The notes: generated from the sequence alone by a model not told the origin. DNA of 64,000 nucleotides from Siphlonurus alternatus (GCA_949825025.1 OX463778.1:28043265-28107264), one strand, 5' to 3'; shown: positions 22,271-35,983, numbered from the stretch's first letter. Translations and numbers: made by a program.

Positions 22271-25190
22271 TGAATATGTGACGTCATAGATGATGATGTT
22301 CAAGTAAATGTGAGCCCCGCAGGTTCATGGTGCTACGGTCTGGAAGTACTGCAATTACCACCTAGTACAGTATACTTCAACATTACCGAACCCACGGTCT
22401 GCCTCTTAGAATATCTCCAAATGTGTTGTTTTGTTTATTTGTTAGCAACATAAATTTTTTAGGACCATGAAGAACATTGAACTACAAAAACAACTTAGTC
22501 AAGAATGCATCTCTGAGAAATGCATTTAATTATGTGTTGAGTCATCTATATATTATATCTATTATATAGCTTTCTTTTTTTTTTTCCTCAAAGGAAATAA
22601 TATATAAAGAATTTCTAATTGGTTTTAGATTTCCTAACTTTTTGATTTAAAAAAAAAAATTATGTGTGACTTAAAATTTTGTTCAGTTCAGTACTTGTAA
22701 TTAAGATTTTTTTTCACTAGTTAAAAAGAAGTAAAAAAAAAAAAGTGTAGTGAATAATTTAGTAGCTCGATTAGGCCTTCAAGTCCGCACCACGCCTGCT
22801 TGTGCACGGCTGATCTGATCCCTCTTCGCACCAACTTGCAACATTAACACTAGCAAATTAACTATAAGAATACGATAATTTACACTGCAAGTTTGGATTT
22901 TTTTGCTAAAGGTGCTAAATACGCTAAAGTGCAGTGTAGACAAGTGATTTATTTATCATTACGTCATGTTTTTATGATGGATGGTAATTATCATGTTATT
23001 GAGGGCATTCTAAGTAGGGGGGCTCAGTGGTGACCTCCTATTCATTATATCGTCTGAAAAAAAAAATCAATCAAATAAAAATCCTGTACGTATAGTTTTA
23101 AAAAATTGACCGGATTTATTTAGCAATTTTTTGCATTGTTTTCGATCAGTACCGTAGTTATTACATATATATCCATAAATAAATATGCACACATATATAT
23201 GTACAGTACATATATTATTACATGTTATTATACACAAAGTTATACTTTATGCAGTGCACTGAATAATAAATTTTAAGGAGAATATTTTACCCAGATGCAA
23301 TATATTATTTACTATAAGTTGGTGTGCAGTCATATAAATCTTAGATTAGAATTCTCAAGTACCTAAGTAGAACGTTCTGCACATATCATTTCACGGATCA
23401 CCAAGTTTTGCTACACATAAATCCATCAAAGACGATCTAAGATGCAATATCACCGCACAAATTGCGCGAATATTTTATGTGTTTACTGGTGGTAGTAACC
23501 TAGCAACTCAAATAAACCAAAATGAAGTTCAATATTAATATTGATTATCAGTATACGATGGGGCTTTTACAGATGATTGAATTTCGATGCTGTTATTACA
23601 TTGCATAGAACGTGAACATATTTCATGTTATTACATACACTTGAACCATAACTGCCGATTTGCATTAATACATTTAATGTATTAATAAATTTTTGCAGTT
23701 CATTAAGTTCTCGATGAAAACATTAAGTTCTTATAATACTAGCTGTATTAATAGTCGTCAGTGTCAATGTATTATCGTAGTAATTGTTATACTCGTAATA
23801 ATTGCACGTACATTTCCTACCTTTCAATTACAACGTTTACAATAAGACGGTGACCCAGTGAACAGCTGCTGCCAGCCTTTTGTTTGTGAACCAGGTTTGC
23901 ATATACATGCTGCACTTATCGCCCGGTATAACATGTGCATACCTCCCCACTCGTCATGTGCGAACTCGTATAATTTACATGCAAGTTCTAGCTCTGTGTA
24001 CCCACATATACACTAACCATGAACTGCACAACCGTATATATGTAATTGAACGTATACACTATCCACTATCTAATGTATGTAATATTAATCCGTTTTCCAA
24101 GAAACTATCAAACACCTCAAGGTAAAAAATAATTATAATTCACTTTTATTTTCAGTTTCATCTTTTTTATTGATTTTTTTTTCCAGTGATTCTTGATATC
24201 TCTAAGAATATATTTTATATATTACAGGTCCAACTTTTTAATTTGACTCATGGTATGAATATAAAAGCACAGGTTTACCAACAGACGACCTATTTCAGTT
24301 TGCATCTGGATGTACTTTTATGGAGGAAATGATATGGAACAAAATTTGCCATCTCTATTTTACTTTTTTTGCGTACTGAGAATTTTTTCAGAGGAAATAT
24401 TTTTCATGAATAAAATGCATTGTGTGCAAAAAAAAAAAAAAAAAAGAAGAAGAAGAGATTATATATGAATAATAAAATATTATCCAACATGTGTTTTTAT
24501 GAGCCCCATAAATAACAAGTGAATTATTTTATGCACCATAAAATCATAATGTAATGTATAAATTTAATTCAAGTTTTTTGTTAACATTGTTTTACTAAAA
24601 TATTAAACCAAATGATAATAATGGCAAATTGTTATTAAAAGACTTGCCAAATTATTGTGTACTAAATTTTAACACAGTAAGTACATAAAGTAGCTTATTT
24701 GCAGGATATAATCATGGTTAAATAATATTTTTAATTAATTAAAAATTCATTAGAACATTTAAAAATAATTTTATCTCCTATTTACAAGAAAGAATTGACA
24801 CTAAATTTTGCTGTTGCTGCAAGAGAGCCTCATCACTTATATTGTCCCCCGGTTGGAGGTAACTGCTCATTCAGACAAGTTTCTAACACAGATCAAAGTC
24901 CCCATATAGAAGCCTGATGTGAGATATTTTATGCCTCATAGTTATACTACTTGCATTATTTCTTGTCTGCATCATGATGCAACACTAATGCACTTAACTG
25001 CACACAGAGAGATATTGTATACATAATGAGTTCTATATTTCAAAGACTTGAGGTCATTGCTTTATTTTTTTATAAAATACTCTATAACAACAACAATATA
25101 TAATTATATAATTACTGCGCAATAATTTTTCTTCTATTGAACCTAGATTATATATTATATTATTATAGGGTGTTAATCTTAAGTGACTAT
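22271..25190. other. AT-rich spacer, no gene supported
   Basis: Contains a CRE octamer (22279-22286), small GC-richer patches near 22310-22400 and 22770-22830, and an A-run near 24428. An 81-codon frame at 23880-24125 ends at a splice donor-like CTCAAG|GTAAAA, and a TTACAG acceptor-like site follows near 24227. I judge both coincidental because the frame has no recognisable domain. Confidence 0.45.
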
Positions 25191-25194
25191 TAGA

Positions 25195-25600
25195 TTTTAA
25201 CTTTCCGGCTCTTCATTTACCCGCTTGCTTAGAATTTTCCGAGTCCCTTCCGTGGCCTAGAAATCCATCTCATGCAGCATTTTTTTTAGTTGTTGAGACT
25301 AAGAAAACCATGGAACCAGTCTGGATGGTCGATATAGAAGAGTCCATCAATCACCTTATGCTCCCAGGCGTGACCATTCCATTACGAGTCACGCTGTTAA
25401 TCACTGCGCAAAAATATCATATCATTTTAATTGAAGAAAATTAAAAAAAAAAAGAACATGTTTGAAAGATCGAGAACTGTTTCCGAATGACTTGTTTGCG
25501 AGCTTTTAAGCTCTTTGACCCGGCTCGTATCGTAGCATTGGGGAGAGTATTGATTTGTAATATATGGCACTCTGTGAAGTACGAGGAGGGAGCGGACAGT
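25195..25600. promoter_or_regulatory. Conserved-looking non-coding block
   Basis: GC-richer sequence with GTCCATCAATCACCTTATG (PBX/EXD-HOX-like core followed by a caudal/HOX-like TTATG) near 25343, TGACCATTCC and CpG-containing GACCCGGCTCGTATCG. No open frame. Confidence 0.3.
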
Positions 25601-26310
25601 GAAATTAAATTTTCCATATTCCTCTTTTTAAAGTGCTCTGCTCTCCATAGCTGAAAAAAATATATAATGTGTATATTTTTTTTGCCATTGCATCCAGAAC
25701 ATTATTTACTAAATTATTATATCATTTCAGCCAGACTAAATTGGAAAATAAAAATATATTGATTCTCATACACTCAATATCAAAAGATACTTTTTATTAT
25801 AGTTATGAAATGTACTTAAATTTAATCAAGCGAACAAATTTGGTGTTATTAATCTTTTTTATAACGTGAATACTAATTTTTAGATATAAAAATTATTAAA
25901 TGTGATGAAAATTTACAAAATAATGAGTAATATCAACATATATTATTAAGTAAAAAAATAGAAAAAATTAACTTCATTACTTTTTATTATAATTATTTTT
26001 ATTTATTTCATTTGGAACCTAGAGGTTGTTATACATTACAAGATAAACAGCGATCACGTCAGGTATATGAAAGTACAATTAAAATTAATAGAAGAGTAAA
26101 TGAAACATAAGAATACAACAATTAACACTTGTACTTCATTTCGATTACATGTAAAAAAAAAAGTTGCAAATATTTCATTATCGTGAGATTACAAATTCAT
26201 ACACTTCTCTCTTTTGGTTTTGATAAACAATTTCAGCCTGTCAATATTTTTCAGACAAGGTGTTATAATATTTTCCTTATAGTTTAAAATTAACTTTTTG
26301 TGCTCATCGT
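25601..26310. other. AT-rich spacer, no gene seen
   Basis: Strongly AT-rich. The 66-codon frame at 25669-25869 is hydrophobic by composition only. No supported feature. Confidence 0.6.
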
Positions 26311-26319
26311 TTTTACTTA

Positions 26320-26600
26320 ATCCCACTCAGATGAGATGAGTGAGTCAGTGCGATGCGTGAGTCGCCGGAGGGGGACCGGAAATGCCAACCACCAAGCTTC
26401 ATAGGTTCACGGCCGCCCAGCAGTGACCGTGGTCCTTGAGATGACGTATATTTAGCTCATATAGCACAGGTAGACACGTGCTATTCCTGGACCACGACCG
26501 CCGCCATCTTGGAGAACAATTTGAGTCTCTGTGTTTACAACAGACAGCGAGAGTGATGTCTTCGCAGTTCTGTACCCTCGCGCTCGAGTAAACATGACCC
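26320..26600. promoter_or_regulatory. Island with YY1/PHO, ETS-like and CpG motifs
   Basis: Contains a TGAGTCAG AP-1-like site, GGACCGGAAATGCC (ETS-like), GCGGCCGCC-type CpG words, CACGTG (26476-26481) and GCCATCTTGG (26503-26512), a YY1/PHO site on the minus strand. It resembles a promoter or Polycomb-type element; no exon was identified. Confidence 0.45.
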
Positions 26601-28530
26601 CCTTAAAAAAAAAATTACTTTTAGATTCTTAGACTAGTGTGTTGCTTTTAGTAAAGCGTGCATACGTCATCATGATCAAGCAAATATCTTCTTCAGTGTG
26701 TTGTAGAGAGAACATCTAATGTTGAAATTTCTGAACCAACTACCGTCTTCTTTAAAAAAATTAAAAAATAAAAACATGAAACATTTTGTACTTTAAATCC
26801 ATTTAATCTGTAAACAAAGACTCGTGACGTATGTAAAAGTGTTTAAAGACACTCATGAAAATTGTTATCAAGAGTTGGAAAGATTAAATTTGATGCTTTG
26901 GATTGATTGAGTTCTTAATTACCGGCTTTTTTTTTTTTTTTTTTTTCAGCAAGAATGAGGTTGTTTGCGAATTGTGTCAATTTTTATGACATTGGATAAT
27001 ATTTAAAAATATTCTATTTCATTTTTAGAATAATTAAAAATTAAGTCACGAGTTGTGTATTTACAGTATTTTTTTCCCCGCTGTATTGTTTCAATTTTTA
27101 AACAATATGAAACAAAACATACGAGACTTGAATATTTAAAAAAATGCTTTTCATTATATTTTAGCGAATTTCAAAGCATTAAATTAAATTTTTACTATCA
27201 ATTGTTTGCGTACACAATTGAATACAAATATTACATAATTGATTTATTTTGAATTTTGAGAATAGTGTTTCTTGAAAAACGTGCTAATTTTGTATTGAAA
27301 TAATGGTTGTTATTCTTACGTTAGTACCAACTATTGAAGTGCCTATTAATTAGAGTCACTGTTTTTCATGAAAAAAAAAAATCCATCATAAATTACAATC
27401 AATTTGTATCTGTTTGATGTTTACTTGATATATTTTGCCTTCTATTTCACTGCCAAGGTTCTGCTTTAGTCGGTTCAAGTTATCTCTCCCTCAGCATAAA
27501 GCCCACGTCGTGAAGTAGCCTTCAGTATTAATAGCGCAAGGTAGTAGCCGCGGCCACACTGCTGCAGATAACGTACGAATTCTGCACACATGCCAAAAAC
27601 ACGTGACTGATTTGGCGAGACGAACACAAGCCGAGATAACGTTTTAGGCAGAGATGCTACTAATACAACTAGAAACTAAATATCTAGTTCAATGTCACCA
27701 TAGATTTTTTTTAAATAAAAAATTGTTTATTACTTGTAAATGACATTGGAATATTATATTAAATTACGAAACATGAATAGTAACATAAAATGAATTACAT
27801 CATACAATTCAAATTATATAGCTCTGCATGACATTTAATATAACATTTTTATTATTAATAATCATGAAAATGCAATTAAATACGATTAACTCTTTGAAAA
27901 CACGCATATGTATTTCTACTATAAAATAACTTTTTAATATAGAGTGATAATATAAACAAATAACGCTGGAAGAGATAAGATGCAAGTTGCACAATATTGA
28001 TGACGTCATAGTCAGTCTTTTTTTTTTCATGTCCTGTCTGCAAACGTGAGTTCATAGATAGTGGAAATAACTTTATATATAGAGGAGAAAATTGGAAATT
28101 CATTGCATCACTATTGCATGCAAGCTAACTAAAATAGTTTTTTTTTTAACAAGAAATTTAATAAAGAGACGATACTTAAAAATCATGTTCAAGCATAAAA
28201 ATGTATAGAGTATTAGGGCATGTTAGATGCAATAGAACGTCAAAATAAAATGCAAATTTAAGTACTTCCTTAGTTCTACGTACGATGGAACAATTTTTTG
28301 ATTCACCAATCAAATGCATTGAAATAAAAAACATAAATATTCGAGTTCATAGGGTACTATATAGGACTTGTAAAAAATTATATATTATATATATCTAAAA
28401 ATAAATTGGAGTAATTTTATATTACGATAGATATATGAAATAACAATGATATTTGAAACAGTAAACAATGCTATTATGAAAAATCTTTCTTTAACTTATT
28501 TTCATTGTTAAAACTTAAAATATAATAATT
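26601..28530. other. AT-rich spacer with a small island and CRE
   Basis: A GC-richer patch at 27480-27660 includes GCCGCGGCC, two GATAACG words and CACGTG. A CRE octamer lies at 28001-28008 and TGCATGCA at 28115-28122. No gene is supported. Confidence 0.5.
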
Positions 28531-28539
28531 TACAGTTGA

Positions 28540-28755
28540 TACCCTTGAATTGTGGCCGTTGCTTCCGCGAACTACGGTCATCCCCTAGAAACATAATTAT
28601 CCAACAATTGTCCCCAGCACGTCGGGGTCGGTGACCCCCCGGGGGCGTCTTAATACCCCCGGGTGTCTCAGATGACAGCTTACTGCTGCTTGGCCCTTTG
28701 CCCTCGTCGCTAAGCGCCATTTGTATGTGCACACTTTGCAACCATGCCACTTATT
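28540..28755. promoter_or_regulatory. GC island with IR1 palindrome and CCCGGGGG hairpin
   Basis: GGGTCG-G-TGACCC (28625-28637) is an IR1-type nuclear receptor palindrome, immediately followed by CCCGGGGG (28638-28645) and its inverse CCCCCGGG (28656-28663) with a 10-nt loop. The surrounding DNA is AT-rich. The minus-strand 80-codon frame is not convincing. Confidence 0.4.
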
Positions 28756-30560
28756 AAACTTTATTACTTTTATTTTATTTTAAGACTGTTGTATTTTTTT
28801 TACAGCTAATTGTATGTTTCTTACACTGCAAATAATGTAAAACACATAACTAAATTTACTAAAGGTAAATCGTCCCCCCTCAGTGGCCATTTGAACATTT
28901 TTGTCGCATGCATAATTATTACTATAATAAATTATAATTAATTTTACAATTTTAAAATTTAAATGAGAGGAGAATTGAAAGAGGTGCAAGCAAAATGTCA
29001 TTATTTTCTAGAAATAATGCAACTTAGATATGCCATGCAAAGCAAGGGACGCAACGCAAGACATTGATTGTGTATGTTATTTATAAATAGTATAAAAATA
29101 CACTATCTGTCATAATAGGAAATGATTACCACAATACTGTGGCAAGATATTCTTGATTACATGATTTGTAATTTATAACAAAACTTTCCACATGTTTCCT
29201 CTAAGTCAGAATGTTTAATTAACGTGTGATTTACTCTGTTTTCAGGTGAGAAAATCAAAGGCGTGGCCACAGAGGGGTTGGGGGTGGAGACACTTGGCAC
29301 GTAAGATAGTACACGACGTTTTCACAGCGGGATCTTCATGTTCCACCATATGTCCGATATTCCATGCTGCTCTTTAACCCAGCACTTACATGACCGACGG
29401 CGCTTGCGTGCATGCAGTATTACGTTATAGTGTGTGTAGGTGCAAGTGTCCTTTACCTGTCCTTTGTAAACGTCGAGATTTCTCAACGTCCATATCCTGT
29501 GCAACATGGAAACTCAACTATTAACAACAGTATAATAAAATTTGTTAAACTAAAGTAAAATTTAAATTAAACATTATGTTTAACTTGTGTTTTTTATATA
29601 TATATACAAAAAAACTATTTGTTTTTATAGAACATTATTAAAATAATGTTTTTAAGAGTTCAAGGTAAAGTTCGTTTATTATATAGATCTGTCGTAAAAA
29701 AAAAGTTAGTGTAATAACAAAAGTGAAGCAATTCTCTATGTAAAATTACAAAGCTGCATGTTCAACCTTCATCACAGATTTTACTTGGGAGAATTTTACT
29801 TGAGAATATAAAAAAAAAGAGATCAATAAAATCTCACAGTTTTGTTGTTGTTACCTACAAACACAGTTTTAGGTTTTCATTGGTTTATATTTTTACCTCT
29901 CTTGTGTATTATACATTAACATAATCAATATTCCAGTATAAAGAAACTTTATCATTTTTTTTTTTTTTTTGCTCTAACTTTAAAATTTATTGATAAGTTG
30001 TCCCTACTGTGGATTGAATCGTCAATACTTAGATATGATAAATTGCATTACAATGACTATCGTAAGCGCGCAATACAATTCCTAAAATGCATATAATATC
30101 CCATTGTTGAACACCGACAATTGAGTGACTCATCACACCGATCACTATCTTTAATATTATTGCAGCAAGACTGGGAATGTGCTTCTCTCTATATCTTAAA
30201 AATGCATTGTAGAATCAATTGAACGTGTCAAAAAGTTAGTAGTTTTAATCACAAAGGTGGGAAGTAAGCTTGGATTTTCTTACTCATTCCCCTGCACACT
30301 CGCACTACTTGAGTCATTTCAGGAGGTGACTAATGAAGTTTGTAAAAAGAAAATTTTATAGTAAATATTTGCAAGATTATTTCACTAAATACTAAAAAAA
30401 AATTATTTCGTTTTAATTTTTTCATCGGCATTAACAGGTTAAGTTTATATGTTGTCTATATACCTTCTCAAGTTGAGCATGATCACAATTATGGCAAAAT
30501 ATTAATCAAAAAGAGCTATAAATAATTGCAGTTATTGATTCAAAGTAGAGTTGTTTTCTA
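28756..30560. other. AT-rich spacer with one GC-richer patch
   Basis: A patch at about 29245-29510 holds GGCGTGGCCACAG, CGACGTTTTC, TGCATGCA (29409-29416) and GTAAACGTCGAG. A T-run lies near 29957-29972. No gene is supported. Confidence 0.5.
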
Positions 30561-30836
30561 TTTTTATTTCATCATTTGCCACCCACTGCCACTGTGACTA
30601 ATGAGTAGTGTCACAAACAATGGCTTGCAAGTGACTGAGTGGATCTCACCTTGTAGGCATGCACGTTCTATCTGCGATCTCTGTGTAGCAGCTAGGGCGT
30701 GGAGGTAGCAGTTTCTTAAACGAAGGTCAATTTAATAATGTCTGGGTCATCACGGTACATAGAGTAATACAGACCAGGTCTAGTACAGGGTCACGATAAC
30801 TTACCAGCAGGATCAGCTGATATACGTGGTGATAAT

Positions 30837-30959
30837 GGGTGCGACTCACGGAGAAGTTAGCCAGGTTTCTAACCACGTTTAACTATACCTGTTTTACGTG
30901 TTAAACCACCTAGCTAAACGTGGTTAAAAACCTGGCTAACTGCTTCGCGAATCGCGCCC
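30837..30959. mobile_element. Palindromic MITE-like element (123 bp)
   Basis: Inverted ends GGG(T/C)GCGA(C/T)TC(A/G)CGGA and GTTAGCCAGGTTT lead into TAACCACGTTTA blocks around a short centre. AAT flanks both sides (30834-30836 and 30960-30962), consistent with a 3-bp target duplication. The element at 53447 is the same family. GGG ends with 3-bp duplications fit PIF/Harbinger-type MITEs, an inference without a transposase in view. Confidence 0.8.
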
Positions 30960-33085
30960 AATACGAACAGAGGGGTCTCCAACATAAGGACAATCATGTA
31001 TAACTTTTAGTAAAAACAATATTTTTTTTCCTGGGTTTTTGTTTAATTTCATTAATTAAATTGCAGGCAATACGCATTATAAGCATTGCTTCAATAATTT
31101 TTAATGTAAAATTAATTATAATAAGAGTTATGTAGAATTATGATGTTATAATGGTCTCGTTTATTTTGCACCTAGGTGTACAAAAGCCTTCGTCGCGTGG
31201 CTAATCTCGTGCCGTCACATACGCAAGGGAAGGCACAAATCTATGCAGTTCCGGCCATTGTCATGCACATCATAAAAATAAAAATGCTAAAGAGCTACGA
31301 GTATACCTAATTACACTCCGTACGTACACAGCTCTGCTGCAAGTACCAGCATTTACAATCAACAACCTCATACAAATAAATAAAAAAGAGAGAACAAAAA
31401 ATACTTACATCATAATACCATTATTTTTTTATTCTATTGCTTGTTTAATATATAATAGGACAACATTTTTTTGTAATCTCTTTCTCCTTCTCATTATCTT
31501 TATGTCTTTTATAATAATAATATAATAGTTATTATTATGTGCATATAATATTATATACAAACTTAGCGTAATAGAATAGCTTAAGCATTGAAAAATGTAT
31601 ATATTGAAAGAGACATCTGTTTATTAATAAATTACGTCATTGACATTGAAAATTGTCGAGTCATGTAAATATCAGCCTTGATGTCAATTAAGATGTTCTA
31701 TGCTTCGCTTAATTGTATATATTAAATATTCCAATACAAGGAACACACGGGAATATTAACATATAATAATAACATTAAAATTTTATATCCGGTATTTCTA
31801 ATAAAGGGTGTATGATTGAGACAAAATATTTTAATATAAAAGTAGCAACAATTACAACATATAGTTGACTTACAGACATAAAGAGGAATGAAAGAAAAAA
31901 ATGTTTAATTACCACTTCAGTCTTGAAGTCAGTTAATAAAATAAAGATTAGATTAGCTATAATACATACTAATTAAAATACATGTTAATTAATGAAACCT
32001 TGTCTCAGCAAAGTGTCTGTTTATAACTTTATGAATTATGATATACAGAGGAGTACCTTCAGCCTTCAAAATTAATTATAAATTGAATTGATTGATAATG
32101 ACAAAAACTTGATGGCCAACAACTTTTTTTTTTTTTTTACAATCTTTGAAAATGAGGAGTATCTACCTGGAATTTTATATCTATTTAGTGACATGATAAT
32201 TAAAAGTTATTTTGCAGCATTTAAGAAAATTTTCGGTGAAAAATGGGTACATGTAATTTAACTTCCACAGCGCTGCTCTTTTTTCCAAATAAGTTTGTTA
32301 TACTATCAGTAAATTAATATAATCCGTGTTAAAAATGAAGAAAGGTAGCTTTCACAATCTTGTTGTTGCTTATTCGTCTAATTATGAACAATTACATTCA
32401 GGTATGTAAACATTATTGGTAGGCGTCGGGGCTCGAAGCAGTCGTGGTAGTTATATAGGCGTGGCTGGAGTCATTTCACTGCTGAAACACTTACCCTATA
32501 CAAGGAAAACCATAAACATGTAAGGTCGACATTATCATCATTATACGCAGGTTTTTGGACTTTATTATTAACATTTGTCGGTCCTCACATACTTAACATT
32601 GAAAAGTTATGAGTTTTTTTTTAAAACAATTTTCTTTGTAAATTATTATAGCTCTGTTGGTAAATTCTCAAGTTGTTTATAATTAATTTCAATTTAATTT
32701 TTACTTGAGTAATTTAAGTATATAGTGTAAGATGTATGTACTTGTCTTATTATTATTTTATGCAGTTTTTAAAGCTTTACAAGCATGTTTTAATTAAAAT
32801 AAATAATTTCAATTTTACGTTCCAAGGAAATATCCACAATTATTTACAATGTTGCAATTAAGTTAGAGTAATATAGAATAATAATAAAACACTAAAATTT
32901 GCACAGTTCTGAATTATGCCATCAAATTTTATTAAAAAAAAAGCTATAGTAAAACGATGTTACAAATTTTCATTTTGTAAAGTTGATTGATTATCACCAT
33001 TATATTTTATGAGGCTTCATTGTGTTACAATAACAATGTATAGCAATTTTGCTAATGCCTAACAATTTGACTGTGTAACATGATG
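30960..33085. other. AT-rich spacer with a compact GC-richer element
   Basis: At about 31145-31270 a block containing CACCTAGGTGTAC, TTCGTCGCGTGG and CCGTCACATACG stands out and looks like a non-coding regulatory element. A smaller patch lies at about 32415-32480. No gene, RNA or transposon is supported elsewhere. Confidence 0.5.
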
Positions 33086-33089
33086 TATA

Positions 33090-33910
33090 GGTTTATTTCA
33101 TAGACCGAGACTTGCCCAAGGATTTATGCGGACCACAGCCTCTTATTTGCGAGCCTCGGCAGTTATAGTAATTTCACGCCGCTCCGCCGCGAATCTCACA
33201 TAAGCTTTTTATAACATTTATAACCCGACATCTCAGCGGTATTATGAACGTCGAGTCAGCGGTCTGTAATTGCACTGACGGTAAGATATGGGGCGATTAC
33301 TTAGACGTGTGACATAGAACAATCGCATTATATAAAAATAATAAAACAGGGGCATTTAAATAAGGATTCAATTAAAATTTTTCTTAATAATCTTTTACAA
33401 AGGCTTTATTTTTTAATTAAATATTTCATATTATACGTACAGTACATTGTTTGTAATTTCGAAATTCGCATTTTCTTTTAATTAATTCTGAAGACTGAAG
33501 GCAAGCAACACTTTAACATATAATATATATAATGAAAACACTTTACCAACTTATGGTTTTTTACACTCATTTAATATAATGCTCAATTTTGAAATCATAT
33601 ACCTTTATTGTTGTTGCATGTTGTAGTATTGTAGAAAATTATATAATTAAAAATAAAAACGTTGTAGTAAGAGCATTATATTCTGAAAGAGATGATGAAG
33701 TCACGCGTGATGTTTTTATAAAAAATTGTACTTTGCATTTCAAAGAGTTGAGTTGCATCATTGGCTTGGGTATAATCCTTATAAACTCTCTTCGCAGCAT
33801 CTTGGCGTGAGGCGGTCCAGCGCTCATCTCAGCGTTATCTCATAAGTCCGCGCGGCTCGGTCAGCGATCCGGGAAACGACCCCTCCTCCCTCGTACTGTA
33901 GACTGCAACT
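33090..33910. promoter_or_regulatory. Two CpG-containing blocks separated by AT-rich DNA
   Basis: 33095-33310 contains CGCCGCTCCGCCGCG, TTTATAACCCGACATC and paired TCAGCGG words (33232 and 33256). 33785-33905 contains CATCTTGGCG (YY1-like), CTCATCTCAGCG and GTCCGCGCGGCTCGG. The frames 33589-33810 (plus) and 33639-33827 (minus) are AT-driven. These read as regulatory modules. Confidence 0.35.
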
Positions 33911-34960
33911 TATCAATATAATTAACTAAGTTTTTTTTATAAATGTTTAAAGACGTTAAATATTATTAAACTTTTAATTGGGTATCAGCTAATTAAAAGA
34001 AAATTGTGGCAAGCCAAATTCAGTAATAAATAAATTTGTATAAGTTAATTCAATACTCTTTTTAAAATGTTAAATATACAGAAAATATTATAGTTTTAAT
34101 ACGAAGCGAATCACAGTAATAAGTGAATGTAAAACGTATTTACATATCACCACAACAGTTTTGAATACCATTGAAGAAACCTTGGGTTTTTCCATATAGT
34201 CATTACAAAGTTATAAAATGGTTTATACTAATAAAATAGAATTTTTATGTGTTTTTCTATATAAATTGTAACATCACATAATTTAATACTAAAAATAAAT
34301 ATATTTGAAAGTATTTGAATGTCAAGATATAAAATGTTGTATTTTAGCACCGCTCTGTTTTATTGCGATTCTACTGTGTCTATGGATTGTTTACCGGCAG
34401 TTTATAGAACCTTTTCTTGCCATATTGTTGTTACTGTTTTTTCATCACAACAACAATGGTGCTCAACAATGATGGCTGGATCATACATCGAAAATATACC
34501 CTCGTTTGAAAGTATAATATATATCAATTTACTTTATTATCTCAGATTAGGGTGTCATAAATCAGTTATTCCAGAGGGATAAAGATAACAAAAAAACGCG
34601 ATTACGATGAACGTTTCTATAGACATTTCCAAGGATTTTTATCCTGCACTAGATCATTTAAAAAATTATCTTTAGGTAAATATAAACATAGGTAAATACA
34701 GAAATATACACTCCTCGTTTCTTTGTTATTTTTACCTCTACCCTGGAAATACTGAGATACATCACAAATAAATTTACCTAATTTATTTAAAATTAAAATT
34801 TTGTTGAGGTTCAAAATCATGCAGGCAGCAATTATTTCATACCTGGTACAAAGTTTTTCACGACAGTTCTGTGTTATGCCTTTTGAGAATGGGGCATTGC
34901 AGAGAGTAACCGTCCACCTAGTGCAATAGTTGTTGGTCACGTGACATGCCATGTATTGAC
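33911..34960. other. AT-rich spacer, no gene seen
   Basis: AT-rich. The 87- and 111-codon frames (34319-34582 plus, 34617-34952 minus) show no domain or splice context. GTCACGTGAC, a 10-bp E-box palindrome, lies near 34936-34945. Confidence 0.5.
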
Positions 34961-34964
34961 TATA

Positions 34965-34977
34965 GGGTCAGTGACCT
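34965..34977. promoter_or_regulatory. IR1 ecdysone-response-like element
   Basis: GGGTCA-G-TGACCT fits the IR1 consensus (RGKTCA-N-TGAMCY) that EcR/USP binds in arthropods. A third half-site, AAGGTCA, follows within 30 bp. If the organism is an ecdysozoan this is a strong candidate hormone-response element; otherwise an RXR-type or FXR-like IR1 site. Confidence 0.45.
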
Positions 34978-35009
34978 TTTTTATCAGCCAAGGTCAATCA
35001 TGATGTAAC

Positions 35010-35983
35010 TTTTATCACTCTGAAAAATTAATTAATTAACAAGTCGTACCAACTGAAAATGACATAAAATATTATTTGCCTATCTCAAGAATTGTGTACA
35101 CTAGTTAACATATGAAAATAAACAAACATGAAGATATCTTTGGCCTACTTGCTATCCGGTTTCTTCCTTTTAACCTTTTTTTCTATTATTGTTAAAACAG
35201 ATTAATATAAATTTCATATTAAATACATAGTTCCGTTAGTACATGCAAATTTTTTGTGGTATTTACTAACGCAAAAATGTCTCTCGACCCTGTCGTCTTG
35301 TATTTCTGGTCTGCCCACTGGAAGCTGACTTGTGTATTTATGCCTCAGGTTACTTGTGTCCTAGTCTGGACTTTTACCAAATGTTTGACCCTGGCATTTT
35401 TTAACGTTGGTAATTTTTTATTTCCATGAAACATGAATATAATTATTTTCAACATAAATGGTGAACTGCGTAGGTCCTTGATAAGACGGCGAACGTCTGG
35501 TGCTCATGACCTTGACATTGGCTCAAGGTGGAGATGAGTCCTCCATGAGAGGCTGCTGTCTGCCATCTCGACGGACCCGCCCCCCCCCCCTCTTTAAACT
35601 AAAGGTCGTTGAACCCATCTTCCCGAACGATATTATATTGTATTAATAGTAAATTTATCTCCTTTTGTTTTTATATAAATAAAGTTGTAGCAAAAAAATT
35701 GTTGCAGACGTTTTCATTGAGTTGTTATATAAGACTATGCAATGTTCGTCGATTTTTTTACATTCCTCGTAGATTTAACGCTATTGTGAGTATTAAATTG
35801 ACGCTGCATTGAAGAATCAATTGTGTAAATTGTATAATTGAATTTACTCTTGTTGGTATAATAGCATTTATAAGCCGGTATAAAAAAATACTATTCATAT
35901 ATTATATGTATATAGATAGCATTTTAATTATAGTGACTTTTACATCATGTTTTAAGTTCTTTGTCAGAATATTAAATATTTAG

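Noticed and set aside
23530..23565. Minus-strand CGTATACTGA resembling the start of the Hox-cluster microRNA iab-4
   Set aside because: The match ends after about ten bases and the flanks do not form a miRNA-type hairpin.
23880..24240. Frame ending at a GTAAAA donor with a nearby TTACAG acceptor
   Set aside because: Weak signals that are expected by chance in AT-rich DNA, and the peptide has no domain.
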